Positions 18,684 through 27,753 of a stretch of DNA of 64,000 nt are shown here, one piece after another. The DNA is from Luteirhabdus salina. Lineage in GTDB: Bacteria; Bacteroidota; Bacteroidia; Flavobacteriales; Flavobacteriaceae. The DNA lies in the NCBI GenBank assembly GCA_025384855.1, contig JALAHT010000004.1, positions 1-64,000 on the forward strand. Reading direction: 5' to 3'. Both the position numbers and the translations under genes were made by a program. The notes under the pieces were generated by a model. The model was not told the origin of the DNA and made no database searches. It worked only from the letters and a program-made list of their open reading frames with translations. Positions within the stretch are counted from its first letter, which is position 1; each line of letters opens with the position of its first letter.

Positions 18684-19358
18684 ATGGATTACACTAAAGA
18701 GTTTAAAGACTTTGCAACTAAGGACCAAGGCATCAACGGGATGTACTACGATAAGATTATCAGTAGTATGTATCCGGTAGGCCTTACTCCAAATATTATT
18801 GAAGAACGCCAAATGAACGCGGTTGCCATGGACGTGTTTTCACGTTTAATGATGGACCGTATCATTTTTTTAGGTACTGGCATTAGCGATCAGGTGGCCA
18901 ATATTGTACAGGCTCAGCTGTTGTTTTTGGCAAGTACCGATTCTTCAAAAGATATTCAAATATATATCAATTCCCCTGGTGGAAGTGTTTACGCCGGTTT
19001 GGGTATTTATGATACCATGCAGTTTATCAAGCCGGACGTAGCAACCATCTGTACGGGAATGGCGGCCTCCATGGCAGCTGTTTTACTATGTGCAGGTGAA
19101 AAAGGGAAGCGAAGTGGATTAACGCATAGTCGTGTCATGATTCACCAACCCTTGGGAGGTGCCCAAGGCCAAGCTAGCGATATCGAAATTACCGCTCGCG
19201 AAATCATTACCCTAAAAGAGGAATTGTATAAAATTATTGCCAAACATAGCGGTCAGTCGTACGAGAAAGTATACGAAGACAGCGACCGCGATTATTGGAT
19301 GAAAGCCGAGAAAGCCTTGGAATACGGAATGATCGATGAGGTGCTTTCACGAGAATAA
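18684..19358 (+). CDS. clpP: ATP-dependent Clp protease proteolytic subunit
   Basis: This serine peptidase stacks as two rings and degrades proteins fed in by ClpX. The 224 residues carry INSPGGSV, the nucleophile in GMAASMA (Ser129), and the histidine in MIHQPLGG (His154). Its N-terminus is about 30 residues longer than the mature enzyme, as in other Bacteroidota. It is followed 22 bases on by clpX, its partner. Confidence 0.96.
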   Translation: MDYTKEFKDFATKDQGINGMYYDKIISSMYPVGLTPNIIEERQMNAVAMDVFSRLMMDRIIFLGTGISDQVANIVQAQLLFLASTDSSKDIQIYINSPGGSVYAGLGIYDTMQFIKPDVATICTGMAASMAAVLLCAGEKGKRSGLTHSRVMIHQPLGGAQGQASDIEITAREIITLKEELYKIIAKHSGQSYEKVYEDSDRDYWMKAEKALEYGMIDEVLSRE

Positions 19359-19380
19359 TGAATGATTGAAAAAAGAAACT

Positions 19381-20613
19381 ATGCCTAAAGAAGATTTGGA
19401 ATGTTCCTTTTGCGGTCGTAAAAAAGCCGAAACCAACTTGCTTATTGCAGGCCTGGATGCGCATATCTGTGATCGCTGTATTGAACAGGCGCACGGAATT
19501 GTGGTAGAAGAGGCATTGCATAGTACGAACAGCGAACTCTCCAAAGAACTTATCCTAAAAAAGCCAAAAAGCATCAAGGAGTTTTTGGACGATTATGTAA
19601 TCGGACAGGAACATACCAAAAAAGTGATGTCGGTAGCGGTCTATAACCACTACAAGCGATTGCTACAGCCAAAAAGTGATGATGAAATTGAAATTCAAAA
19701 GAGTAACATCATCATGGTTGGGCAAACGGGTACTGGTAAAACGTTGGTAGCGAAAACCATCGCGCGTATGCTGAATGTGCCAATTGCGTTGGTAGATGCT
19801 ACAGTACTTACCGAAGCCGGTTATGTAGGAGAAGACGTAGAAAGCATTCTTACCCGATTGCTCCAGGCAGCCGATTATAATGTTGAAAAGGCGCAAAATG
19901 GAATCGTATTTATTGATGAAATCGATAAGATTGCCCGTAAGAGCGATAACCCTTCCATTACACGCGATGTAAGTGGGGAAGGAGTGCAGCAGGCCTTATT
20001 GAAATTATTGGAAGGTACAACGGTGAATGTACCGCCTAAGGGAGGTAGAAAGCATCCCGACCAGAAGTTTATCGAAGTAAATACCGAGAATATTTTATTT
20101 ATTGCTGGTGGTGCTTTCGATGGTATCGATAAGCATATCTCCAAGCGATTAAATATGCAAACGGTTGGTTTTAGCGCTTCTAAGAAAACTGATACCATGG
20201 AGCGCGATAATATGTTGAAGTATATCATTCCACGTGACCTTAAAGATTACGGACTGATTCCTGAAATTATTGGTCGACTACCCGTGCTTACCTATATGAA
20301 TCCATTAGATAAGGGAACACTCCGTGCGATCCTAACCGAGCCGAAGAATGCGATTATCAAACAATACAGAAAGCTGTTTGAGATGGATGAAATTGAATTG
20401 GTGATTACAGAAGAAGCGCTAGATTTCATCGTAGAGCAAGCCATTGAATACAAGCTTGGCGCTCGTGGTCTTCGATCATTATGTGAAGCAGTGTTAACCG
20501 ATGCCATGTTTGAATTACCAGGTACGGAAGAGAATAAATTACATGTAACGAAATCGTACGCCGAAGAAAAACTGAGTAAATCGACAATCAAAAAATTGAA
20601 GGCGGTCTCATAA
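19381..20613 (+). CDS. clpX: ATP-dependent Clp protease ATP-binding subunit
   Basis: I use the ATG at 19381; the longer frame begins at a TTG. The protein has an N-terminal four-cysteine zinc finger (Cys 8, 11, 30, 33), an AAA+ domain with Walker A GQTGTGKT (about 114-121), Walker [10 protein letters not shown], and the pore/sensor segments (KLGARGLR near the end) of ClpX. It unfolds tagged proteins and passes them to ClpP. A terminator follows at 20643. Confidence 0.96.
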   Translation: MPKEDLECSFCGRKKAETNLLIAGLDAHICDRCIEQAHGIVVEEALHSTNSELSKELILKKPKSIKEFLDDYVIGQEHTKKVMSVAVYNHYKRLLQPKSDDEIEIQKSNIIMVGQTGTGKTLVAKTIARMLNVPIALVDATVLTEAGYVGEDVESILTRLLQAADYNVEKAQNGIVFIDEIDKIARKSDNPSITRDVSGEGVQQALLKLLEGTTVNVPPKGGRKHPDQKFIEVNTENILFIAGGAFDGIDKHISKRLNMQTVGFSASKKTDTMERDNMLKYIIPRDLKDYGLIPEIIGRLPVLTYMNPLDKGTLRAILTEPKNAIIKQYRKLFEMDEIELVITEEALDFIVEQAIEYKLGARGLRSLCEAVLTDAMFELPGTEENKLHVTKSYAEEKLSKSTIKKLKAVS

Positions 20614-20642
20614 AGGATCGCAAATCTACTTTCTAATATAAC

Positions 20643-20674
20643 AAAAACCCTGATATTGCTATCAGGGTTTTTTT
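20643..20674 (+). terminator. Terminator after clpX
   Basis: AAAAACCCTGATA and TATCAGGGTTTTT form a stem with a short loop and a T run, ending the tig-clpP-clpX region. Confidence 0.9.
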
Positions 20675-20707
20675 AATCTAACTTAACTAAACTAAAAACG
20701 GTTGCGC

Positions 20708-20887
20708 TTATGGCGTGGCGACAAACGTTTTCTTTTTTTGCGGTGCGATTTTTTGCTTCATAAGCTCCTTTTTGTTCTTTAAGGTATAGCCTGCAAGGTC
20801 GCTCTCCGACTGTGTTTTTTGTGTAGTTGCACATGAGGTGGTAAAAAGTAATCCTGCCCCAAGTACTATAATGTATAACTTTTTCAT
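20708..20887 (-). CDS. Small predicted lipoprotein
   Basis: A 59-residue protein from ATG 20887 (the longer frame adds seven residues without a signal). It opens with MKKLYIIVLGAGLLFTTSC, a standard lipoprotein signal with Cys19, and continues with a Lys/Gln-rich tail ending KKKTFVATP. I do not recognise a family. It stands alone between the clpX terminator and a gap of about 150 bases in which I see no clear feature. Confidence 0.6.
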   Translation of the reverse strand: MKKLYIIVLGAGLLFTTSCATTQKTQSESDLAGYTLKNKKELMKQKIAPQKKKTFVATP

Positions 20888-21037
20888 TGCCCCAAATTTA
20901 TGCTTCAAAAGTATTGGGTAAGAAAAGTACTACCAAAATTATTAGTTGAATGTAATGGATATTCGGTGAAGTGAAATTATGTCGATATATGGTATAAATC
21001 GTCGATTAGCGAACGAAAAAAGCTGCATATTATCGTA

Positions 21038-21865
21038 TTAGTGTGCACGCAAACTGTAACAGTATTCATTTAGAACAACAGTTTCAGAAACCGTCGTATC
21101 TATAAAACCGTTTTCCTTGGCAAGTTCGAACGTACTCGTAACTTCTTCCAACAAAAACCCATCCAAATTTCGATAGAAGGTATCGGCTAAAGTGGTATTG
21201 GCTTGGTCGGTAGTGTTTAAGACCTCGCGGAAATACTGTTGCAGTGCTTCAAAGGCTTGTGTCTGTTTAATAGCATCTCTATACGAATTACAAGCTAGTT
21301 GATCGCCTGGTTTCATAAGGCTTCTGCAAAATCGTAATAGGGTTGATACTTCTTCCACAGAAAGAAAATAGAACACCCCTTCAATTATAAATATCTTTGG
21401 TTTTGATGGATGCTGTTGGACCCAATTACGAATTTTGCCTTGTCCTTCCTCGGTTAAGAAATTGGCTACCATCCGATCAATTGTTCGTGTAGGAATCTTG
21501 TTGTCTTTTTGAAATGCTGCAGTCTTTAAGTCTTTGTACTGTACCACTTCATTAAAATCTATTTCCAATGTTTCCCAATGGTTTTGCAATAAATAAGGGT
21601 ACATACTGAAACCAGCCCCTAGATTTATACAACAGCTTTCTTTTGGGTGAAGTTGCTGAAATTCCTTTAATTTCCCCAACATAAACCGATTGCGCATACC
21701 ATGAAGTATTCCTTCATGTTCGGAAACCTTAGCTTCGAAATCCTCGGCTAAAATCTTTGCGCCTTCTCTAAACCAAAATTTTGCATACGGATCTAGGCTC
21801 GCCGTTTCATTTGCTGCACGATACCAAGCAATCATGAGAGCTGTATCATGCACATCTATCTTCAT
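21038..21865 (-). CDS. Class I SAM-dependent methyltransferase, LCMT/PpmC-like
   Basis: This 275-residue protein has the SAM-binding motif INLGAGFSMYPYLL (about 83-96) and PKIFIIEGVFYFLS (about 156), as in the leucine carboxyl methyltransferase family, whose bacterial members methylate carboxyl groups of small acids. It overlaps the GH3 gene by 4 bases (ATGA type), so the two are translationally coupled. An acid-activating GH3 enzyme next to an acid methyltransferase suggests both act on the same small acid or its conjugates, which is inference. Confidence 0.82.
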   Translation of the reverse strand: MKIDVHDTALMIAWYRAANETASLDPYAKFWFREGAKILAEDFEAKVSEHEGILHGMRNRFMLGKLKEFQQLHPKESCCINLGAGFSMYPYLLQNHWETLEIDFNEVVQYKDLKTAAFQKDNKIPTRTIDRMVANFLTEEGQGKIRNWVQQHPSKPKIFIIEGVFYFLSVEEVSTLLRFCRSLMKPGDQLACNSYRDAIKQTQAFEALQQYFREVLNTTDQANTTLADTFYRNLDGFLLEEVTSTFELAKENGFIDTTVSETVVLNEYCYSLRAH

Positions 21866-23382
21866 AATTGCGTATTAAGGTGTAATAATTCTTCAAGATA
21901 AGCCCGTGAATTGCTTAATCTTGGTACTTTATGTTGACCGCCCAACTTGTTTTTCTCTTTTAACCAATCGTAAAAAAGCTTTTCCTTCGCACAATGGATG
22001 GTAGGTGCTTTTAGAGTAGTGTCGTTATAACGCTTGGCTTCATAATCGCTATTGACTTCCTGTAACGATTTATCCAATAATTTCGAAAAGAAGTCGAAAT
22101 CCTTGGGTGGCGTTTTAAACTCTATAATCCATTCGTGGGCGCCTTTTTCTTTCCCTTCCATAAAAATAGGAGCCGCTGTATAATCAACAATTTCGGTTTG
22201 GGTAAGTTCAGTAGTTTTACGAAGAGCTGCTTCGGCATTTTCGATAATTAACTCTTCACCAAAAGCATTGATATGGTGTTTCGTCCGACCAGTTACTTTT
22301 ATACGATACGGATTAATAGAGGTAAAGCGAACGGTATCCCCGATTTTATAGCGCCATAAGCCTGCATTGGTCGTGATAACAATAGCATAGTTTTTTCCTA
22401 CTTCCACTTCACTCAACGGAATAATCTTCTCTTCGGAAGTACCATATTGGTCCATCGGAATAAACTCGTAGAAAATTCCGTAATCCAACATCAACAGCAA
22501 TTCGGTACTACTATTTTGATCCTGAATGGCGAAGAAGCCTTCCGAGGCATTGTAAATTTCATAATACCTGAAGGTTTCCTTAGGTAATAATTTGTTGTAT
22601 TGTTCGCGATACGGTTCGAAACTGACGCCCCCGTGAAAGTATACTTCAAGATTCGGCCAAATTTCAAATAAAGAATCTTTTCCGGTGGTCTCTACGACGG
22701 CATTCAGCAACACTAACATCCAAGAAGGTACACCCGCCAAGCTCGTCACATTCTCCCAAATCGTTTCATTTACGATTGCCTGTAGCTTCGTTTCCCAATC
22801 ACCCATCAAGGAAATTTCATTGCTCGGCGTACTGCTGAATTCTGCCCAAAAAGGCATATTGTCTATCAAAATAGCGGAGAGATCTCCATAAACAGTTCCA
22901 TTATCGCGATACAGCTCCTTACTTCCTCCTAATCGCAATCCTTTCCCCACAAACAATTGGGAATCTGGATTGTTGCTTAAATACATACATAGTAGATCCT
23001 TGCTCGCCGCGTAATGGCAATTCTCAAGCGATTCTTCACTTACGGGAATAAACTTGCTTTTGCTGTTGGTGGTACCGCTGCTTTTCGCAAACCACTTGAT
23101 CGGCTTCGGCCAAAAGATATTCGATTCTCCTCGACGTGCCCGTTCGATGCGCGCTTCGTTGTCTTCATAGGTAGTCACCGGTACACGATCGGCAAAGGTT
23201 TCATAGCTTGAAATGGAGTCGAAATCGTATTCTTTGCCAATTTCCGTGTTTTTTGCTTTCTGAAGTAAACTCATCAGCAGTTCTTGCTGTACTTCCACGG
23301 GATACTTTAAGAAGAGGTCTATTTGGTGAAACCGCTTCTTAAGAAACCATGAGGCAATCGAATTTACAATGGGGATTGGCAT
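21862..23382 (-). CDS. GH3 family acyl-adenylating enzyme
   Basis: This 506-residue protein matches the GH3 family, which in plants joins auxin or jasmonate to amino acids and is widespread but uncharacterised in Bacteroidota. Visible signatures are FAKSSGTTNSKSKFIP (the ATP phosphate-binding loop, about 99-114), YNASEGFF (about 279) and VVITTNAGLWRYKIGDTVRF (about 333). It is coupled to a SAM methyltransferase and divergent from the DUF2797 gene. The substrate is not evident. Confidence 0.88.
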   Translation of the reverse strand: MPIPIVNSIASWFLKKRFHQIDLFLKYPVEVQQELLMSLLQKAKNTEIGKEYDFDSISSYETFADRVPVTTYEDNEARIERARRGESNIFWPKPIKWFAKSSGTTNSKSKFIPVSEESLENCHYAASKDLLCMYLSNNPDSQLFVGKGLRLGGSKELYRDNGTVYGDLSAILIDNMPFWAEFSSTPSNEISLMGDWETKLQAIVNETIWENVTSLAGVPSWMLVLLNAVVETTGKDSLFEIWPNLEVYFHGGVSFEPYREQYNKLLPKETFRYYEIYNASEGFFAIQDQNSSTELLLMLDYGIFYEFIPMDQYGTSEEKIIPLSEVEVGKNYAIVITTNAGLWRYKIGDTVRFTSINPYRIKVTGRTKHHINAFGEELIIENAEAALRKTTELTQTEIVDYTAAPIFMEGKEKGAHEWIIEFKTPPKDFDFFSKLLDKSLQEVNSDYEAKRYNDTTLKAPTIHCAKEKLFYDWLKEKNKLGGQHKVPRLSNSRAYLEELLHLNTQL

Positions 23383-23427
23383 AGAATTATCCTATCTTTA
23401 AACCATAAAAATAGCAAAATTATAGAA

Positions 23428-24222
23428 ATGAAATACGAAGGAGTTTTAACGAAAATGCAAACCGAAAATGGTGCTCCCATTCAGTATTATTTGGTATTTG
23501 AAACCGATTTTCTGAATATGAACCAATTGCTCGATAAAACGGTGTCCATTTCATTCCTAAAGTACCAATGTCTGAATTGCGGATTGGAAAAAAAAATATA
23601 TCGACAAGGATTTTGCTACAATTGTTTTTTTGAAGTTCCCCAGGCCGCCGATTGGGTCATTCGCCCTGAACTGAGCACCGCTCACTTAGATAAGGAAGAT
23701 CGCGATCTTGAATATGAAAAGAAAGTACAGCTGCAGCCGCATGTTGTGTATTTGGCCAATAGTAGTAATGTGAAGGTGGGGGTGACGCGTAAAAGCCAGA
23801 TTCCAACGCGATGGATCGATCAAGGGGCACATGAAGCGATTGAAATCGTTGAGGTTCCCAATCGCTATTTGGCGGGAATTACCGAAGTAGCGCTGAAGGA
23901 ACATGTTAGCGATAAGACGAATTGGCGAACGATGCTTAAGAATGAAATTGAAGATGAAGACTTGGTCGCTTGGCGTAACAAACTAAAGGAATTTATTCCA
24001 GATGAAGCGCAGGAGTATTACCTCGCGAACAATTCTGAAACCAATTTAGAATTTCCAGTTTTGCAATATCCAAAGAAACTGAAAAGCCTTAACCTCGAAA
24101 AATCGCCCTTTTATGAAGGTGTGCTAAAAGGAATCAAAGGGCAATACCTACTCTTTGAGGATAATACCGTTTTTAATGTCCGAAGCAACGAAGGTTATGT
24201 AGTCAGTATCGGAGTGAAATAA
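23428..24222 (+). CDS. DUF2797 family protein
   Basis: This 264-residue protein has a zinc-site pattern CLNCGLEKKIY...CYNC (about 49-68) and the segment VYLANSSNVKVGVTR (about 109), typical of DUF2797. The function is not known to me; the GIY-YIG-like VKVGVTR strand has been taken to hint at nucleic-acid work. The gene is single, divergent from the GH3 gene and convergent with the AsmA-like gene across a bidirectional terminator. Confidence 0.78.
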   Translation: MKYEGVLTKMQTENGAPIQYYLVFETDFLNMNQLLDKTVSISFLKYQCLNCGLEKKIYRQGFCYNCFFEVPQAADWVIRPELSTAHLDKEDRDLEYEKKVQLQPHVVYLANSSNVKVGVTRKSQIPTRWIDQGAHEAIEIVEVPNRYLAGITEVALKEHVSDKTNWRTMLKNEIEDEDLVAWRNKLKEFIPDEAQEYYLANNSETNLEFPVLQYPKKLKSLNLEKSPFYEGVLKGIKGQYLLFEDNTVFNVRSNEGYVVSIGVK

Positions 24223-24225
24223 ATA

Positions 24226-24258
24226 AGACCCGCTGGGTTTTAAAAACCCAGTGGGTCT
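24226..24258. terminator. Bidirectional terminator between DUF2797 and AsmA-like genes
   Basis: AGACCCGCTGGGTTTT pairs with AAAACCCAGTGGGTCT (one G-T pair). The genes on both sides converge on it. Confidence 0.85.
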
Positions 24259-24263
24259 CGAGT

Positions 24264-26900
24264 TTAATTTACCGAATCTTTTTCCTTCTTGTTCTTATTC
24301 CCAAACAATCCGCCGAAAATGTCTTTTACGATTTCCGTGGTCTGACTCGTTTGATCCTTAGGTTTGTCCTTTGCCGTCGAATCCTTAGGCTTATTACCGC
24401 CCGTAATTAGGTCTTCCAAAATATTGGTGCCCTTATCCTTAAGTTCCTGTTTCTGTTTTTCAATCAAGCGTTGGGTCAATTCCGTAACTGCTGCTTGCGT
24501 ATTTACCGAAACCGAAGGATTCTTCAATGTGCCTTGCAGACCTATGGGTAATGCAACGGTTACATTCTGTGCATTGGCAGGATCCAGCTTTGCCAATAGG
24601 TTGGAAACTTCACTGCCCAAATAGCGTCCAGGAACGTCCAATGTAGCATTGTAATTGATGGCTCCATCCAAACCATGGCTACCATCTACCGTCACCGCGA
24701 TGCCCTTCACATTAAAATCGAATGGCTGTACTTCAATATTTCCATTGTTGAATTGTAGCACGGTACTTACGTCCCGTAAACTCAATCGATCGATATTCAG
24801 GAAAGAAACCTTTTCGCCCAATCGCGATAGCAACGGCATTTTGCTTTCATCAACCTCTGCGGTTAAAATTTGAGCCACCGCATCACCTGCCAGCGTGGTC
24901 AATTTTGGGGTAAGATCGTTGGTCAGATCCCCATTCAACTTCAATCTAGTGTTCAAATCACCCTGAAGGGCTTCAGCAATAGGAGCGAGATACTTCAACA
25001 GTTCCATCTTCTGAAACGATTCCGAAATATCGATTTTCTTCAGGTCCAAATCCATGGCGAATGTTGGCGTTGCGTTTTTGGTTGAAACGTTTCCGCCCAA
25101 GGCTACACTTCCTCCGAAAATATCAGAGGTAACATTCGTCAATGTGGCCATCTCCTCAGCAACCTTGGCATTACCCTTCACATTCGTCAAGGTGATATTG
25201 TCGTATAGCACCTTATCCGCCTGGAAGGTCATGCTCGCATTTAGGAAGTCGGGTATTTTTATAGCTTCTTTTTCTGTTGAAGATGAAGACGAAGCGCTAC
25301 TTCTAGTCGACTCCCCTTCATTTGTAGTTTCGGCAGCCATAAAATCGTTGATGTTGAAGGTTTTTGACCGTATATCGAAGTTTCCCTTCAAATCTTGTTT
25401 TGCCATAATCCACGGAATCAGGTTTTGGATGGTTCCTGTGGCTGAAACATCGGTCTGACCTGTTTTTGCTGAAAATTGCTTTAGTTGAATATTTCCCGGC
25501 GAAAACGAAACATTCGCGGTATTGATGGCTACCGGATTTTTAAAGGTGCCATCGTCATACTGAAAGTTACTCAGACTAGCCGTTCCGTTGCTTTTAATGT
25601 TTTGATATTGTTCCTTTTCGATAGACGCCATATCGAAATTGGTGGTCAGGTTCGCTTTAAAAATTCCTTGCATATCCTGTTCCAATTCCAAGGGGAGTAC
25701 TTGTTCGATATGTGCCAGATTAAGAGTTCCGCTAAGGTCAAGGTTTACCAATGCATTTTCTACGAGATTTTTAATGCTTCCACTTGCGCGAAATGGTTCA
25801 TTGTCGATAGCGAAGGTAATACCGCCAATATTGAGGTAGGTGTCTTCAACAAGGCCTGTTTCGTTCACCAACGTGACATCTAGGGCAATATTGCGCACCG
25901 ACTTCGGCAAATCGGGATATTTGAAAGAAGCGTTATCACTTTTAATGGCGATGTTCATTTTCGGGATATAGGTTTCATCTACCGTTCCCTTTAACATACC
26001 ATCAACCGAGAAGTTTCCAGTGGTGGACACATCGTCCAATTCCTTAACATAGGTTTTCGGAATAACCGCCAAGAAATTCTTGAAATCGGAAGAAGGCGTT
26101 GTAAAGGTCAGGTCCATTTCAGTAGCCTCCTCCTTTATCTGTACCCAACCATCGAACGTTAGCAGCAGCTCGTTGATACGGGCTTCATTTTCCAAAAAGG
26201 TATATTTCTGGTTTTCCAGATCCATCATAAAATCGGCGTCAAGCGACACGATGTTTTCACTTAAATATTCAATATCACCCATCCGGAACGTGACAAGCGC
26301 TTTTGTGGTGGTTTGCAATTCGCTTTCCGAAAGGGAAAAATCGCCTGTCCCTTCATGGTTCACGTCCTTTAGAAAAAAGTAGGTGTCCGTAGCTTCGCCC
26401 CAATAGTTGATTTTCGAATCGTTGATTTCGTAGTGCTGAAGATCGAACGTAAATCCTTGGTCTTCACTTGCTGTCTCGGTGGTAGCCGGGGCATCCTTCT
26501 TTATGGCAATATCGTAATTTGCTTGTCCAAGAGAATCGACCTTAATATTAACCACGGTGTTATCAAGCTGAAGTGCATCGACAATAATCGGTTCGTTTCC
26601 ACTTTTAAAAAGCTGCATAATACCCATATCCAGTTTCAGGCGTTCGCCACGAGCGAGCGTGTCACCTTCAAACGGAGCTTTGTTCACCACACTAAAATCT
26701 TTCACGACTACGGCCGCATCGGGGAAACTACTGAATAGGGAAAGGTCGAGTTCTGCCCATTCAACGGTCGCATTTAGGTTTTGGTTGATGTTTTTCTTCA
26801 ACAGATTCTCCAATGAATTTTTAAATAGGAAAGGGGCAAGAAGCAATAGGATAATGATGACTCCTAAGATTATTCCGCTAATTTTTAAAAACTTTTTCAT
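24264..26900 (-). CDS. AsmA-like outer-membrane biogenesis protein
   Basis: This 878-residue protein has one N-terminal membrane helix (about 5-27), then a very long beta-rich periplasmic body with the AsmA opening (SLENLLKKNINQNLNATVEWAE, LFSSFPDAAVVVKDFSV) and the AsmA_2 C-terminal region with LDVPGRYLG and VALPIGLQGTLKNPSV. Proteins of this group are thought to bridge the membranes and carry phospholipids outward. A Ser-rich linker (about 540-560) and a Lys/Asp-rich tail are disordered-looking. It is a single gene. Confidence 0.88.
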   Translation of the reverse strand: MKKFLKISGIILGVIIILLLLAPFLFKNSLENLLKKNINQNLNATVEWAELDLSLFSSFPDAAVVVKDFSVVNKAPFEGDTLARGERLKLDMGIMQLFKSGNEPIIVDALQLDNTVVNIKVDSLGQANYDIAIKKDAPATTETASEDQGFTFDLQHYEINDSKINYWGEATDTYFFLKDVNHEGTGDFSLSESELQTTTKALVTFRMGDIEYLSENIVSLDADFMMDLENQKYTFLENEARINELLLTFDGWVQIKEEATEMDLTFTTPSSDFKNFLAVIPKTYVKELDDVSTTGNFSVDGMLKGTVDETYIPKMNIAIKSDNASFKYPDLPKSVRNIALDVTLVNETGLVEDTYLNIGGITFAIDNEPFRASGSIKNLVENALVNLDLSGTLNLAHIEQVLPLELEQDMQGIFKANLTTNFDMASIEKEQYQNIKSNGTASLSNFQYDDGTFKNPVAINTANVSFSPGNIQLKQFSAKTGQTDVSATGTIQNLIPWIMAKQDLKGNFDIRSKTFNINDFMAAETTNEGESTRSSASSSSSTEKEAIKIPDFLNASMTFQADKVLYDNITLTNVKGNAKVAEEMATLTNVTSDIFGGSVALGGNVSTKNATPTFAMDLDLKKIDISESFQKMELLKYLAPIAEALQGDLNTRLKLNGDLTNDLTPKLTTLAGDAVAQILTAEVDESKMPLLSRLGEKVSFLNIDRLSLRDVSTVLQFNNGNIEVQPFDFNVKGIAVTVDGSHGLDGAINYNATLDVPGRYLGSEVSNLLAKLDPANAQNVTVALPIGLQGTLKNPSVSVNTQAAVTELTQRLIEKQKQELKDKGTNILEDLITGGNKPKDSTAKDKPKDQTSQTTEIVKDIFGGLFGNKNKKEKDSVN

Positions 26901-26961
26901 AGTATTTTATACAGTCATCAGAGTGCTACTCCAATGCATTTAAGTTGTTTTTTCTTTAATT

Positions 26962-27657
26962 TTAGTCTGTTAATTCTTCACCTAGTGCCAATTCGAATCG
27001 CTTTCGAAGGGCAAAAACCGCAGCGTATAAAAAAGGTGTATCCAGTGCCGCAACCATCACTTTGAAAAGAAATCCGCTTAGCAACAGTGCGCCAAACAAG
27101 TCCCATTCAATTTTTCCAAAACTACACAGTAGAAATAGCACCGCGAAGGTATCGACAAACTGCGAGGTGAAGGTCGAAAAGTTGTTTCGCAACCAGAGGT
27201 ACTTTCCTTTGGTCAGACGTTTCCAAAAGTGAAAGATTTGGATGTCGATATATTGTGCTAACAAATACGCTACCATTGAGGCAAATACCGCAATCGCCGT
27301 GGCGCCGAAAACCTTCATAAATAATTCATCGCCAATGGGGCTCCATTCGGTTGCCGGTACTTGGCCAGAAACATATACGATAAATAAGGAAAAGAACGAC
27401 GCAAAGATACCGGCGGTGACGACCCTATTGGCTTTTTTCTTGCCATACACTTCGCTGATTACATCGGTAATCAAAAAAGTAATGGGATAGGGTAGAATGC
27501 CTACTGAAATCTCGAATGTATAGAGTCCGAAAAAATCCCAATAAAAAAATTTCTGGAAAATCAAATTGCTCACCACAAGGGAAGCAATAAATAATGCACC
27601 CAAAATCAAATAGATGCGTTCGGCCCAAATCCGGTCGGTTATCGTTAGTTGTTTCAC
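26962..27657 (-). CDS. Queuosine precursor transporter (YhhQ/VUT family)
   Basis: This 231-residue protein has about six membrane helices and the family features FPITFLITDVISEVYGKKKA-like segment and NFSTFTSQFVDTFAVLF. The family imports preQ0/preQ1 bases for queuosine in tRNA. It starts with GTG at 27657. I looked for a preQ1 riboswitch in the short leader and saw none. The gene is divergent from the folK/dNK fusion. Confidence 0.9.
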   Translation of the reverse strand: MKQLTITDRIWAERIYLILGALFIASLVVSNLIFQKFFYWDFFGLYTFEISVGILPYPITFLITDVISEVYGKKKANRVVTAGIFASFFSLFIVYVSGQVPATEWSPIGDELFMKVFGATAIAVFASMVAYLLAQYIDIQIFHFWKRLTKGKYLWLRNNFSTFTSQFVDTFAVLFLLCSFGKIEWDLFGALLLSGFLFKVMVAALDTPFLYAAVFALRKRFELALGEELTD

Positions 27658-27720
27658 AGTTTTCTCTGACTAACAAAAATAATGGTCGGTACGATTGATT
27701 TCGTTAATTTCGTGCTAAAT

Positions 27721-27753
27721 TAGAAAAGCTTCATGTATATGAGGCTTTTTTAT
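27721..27753. other. Terminator-like hairpin across the start of the folK fusion
   Basis: GAAAAGCTTCAT and ATGAGGCTTTTTT pair (one G-T pair) and end in six T on the plus strand. The only likely ATG of the fusion gene (27733) lies inside it. It could be an attenuator or shield the start, or the true start may be a later TTG. Confidence 0.4.

Noticed and set aside
27658-27732. A preQ1 riboswitch ahead of the queuosine transporter
   Set aside because: The leader is short and AT-rich and shows neither the required hairpin nor the A-rich tail pattern.
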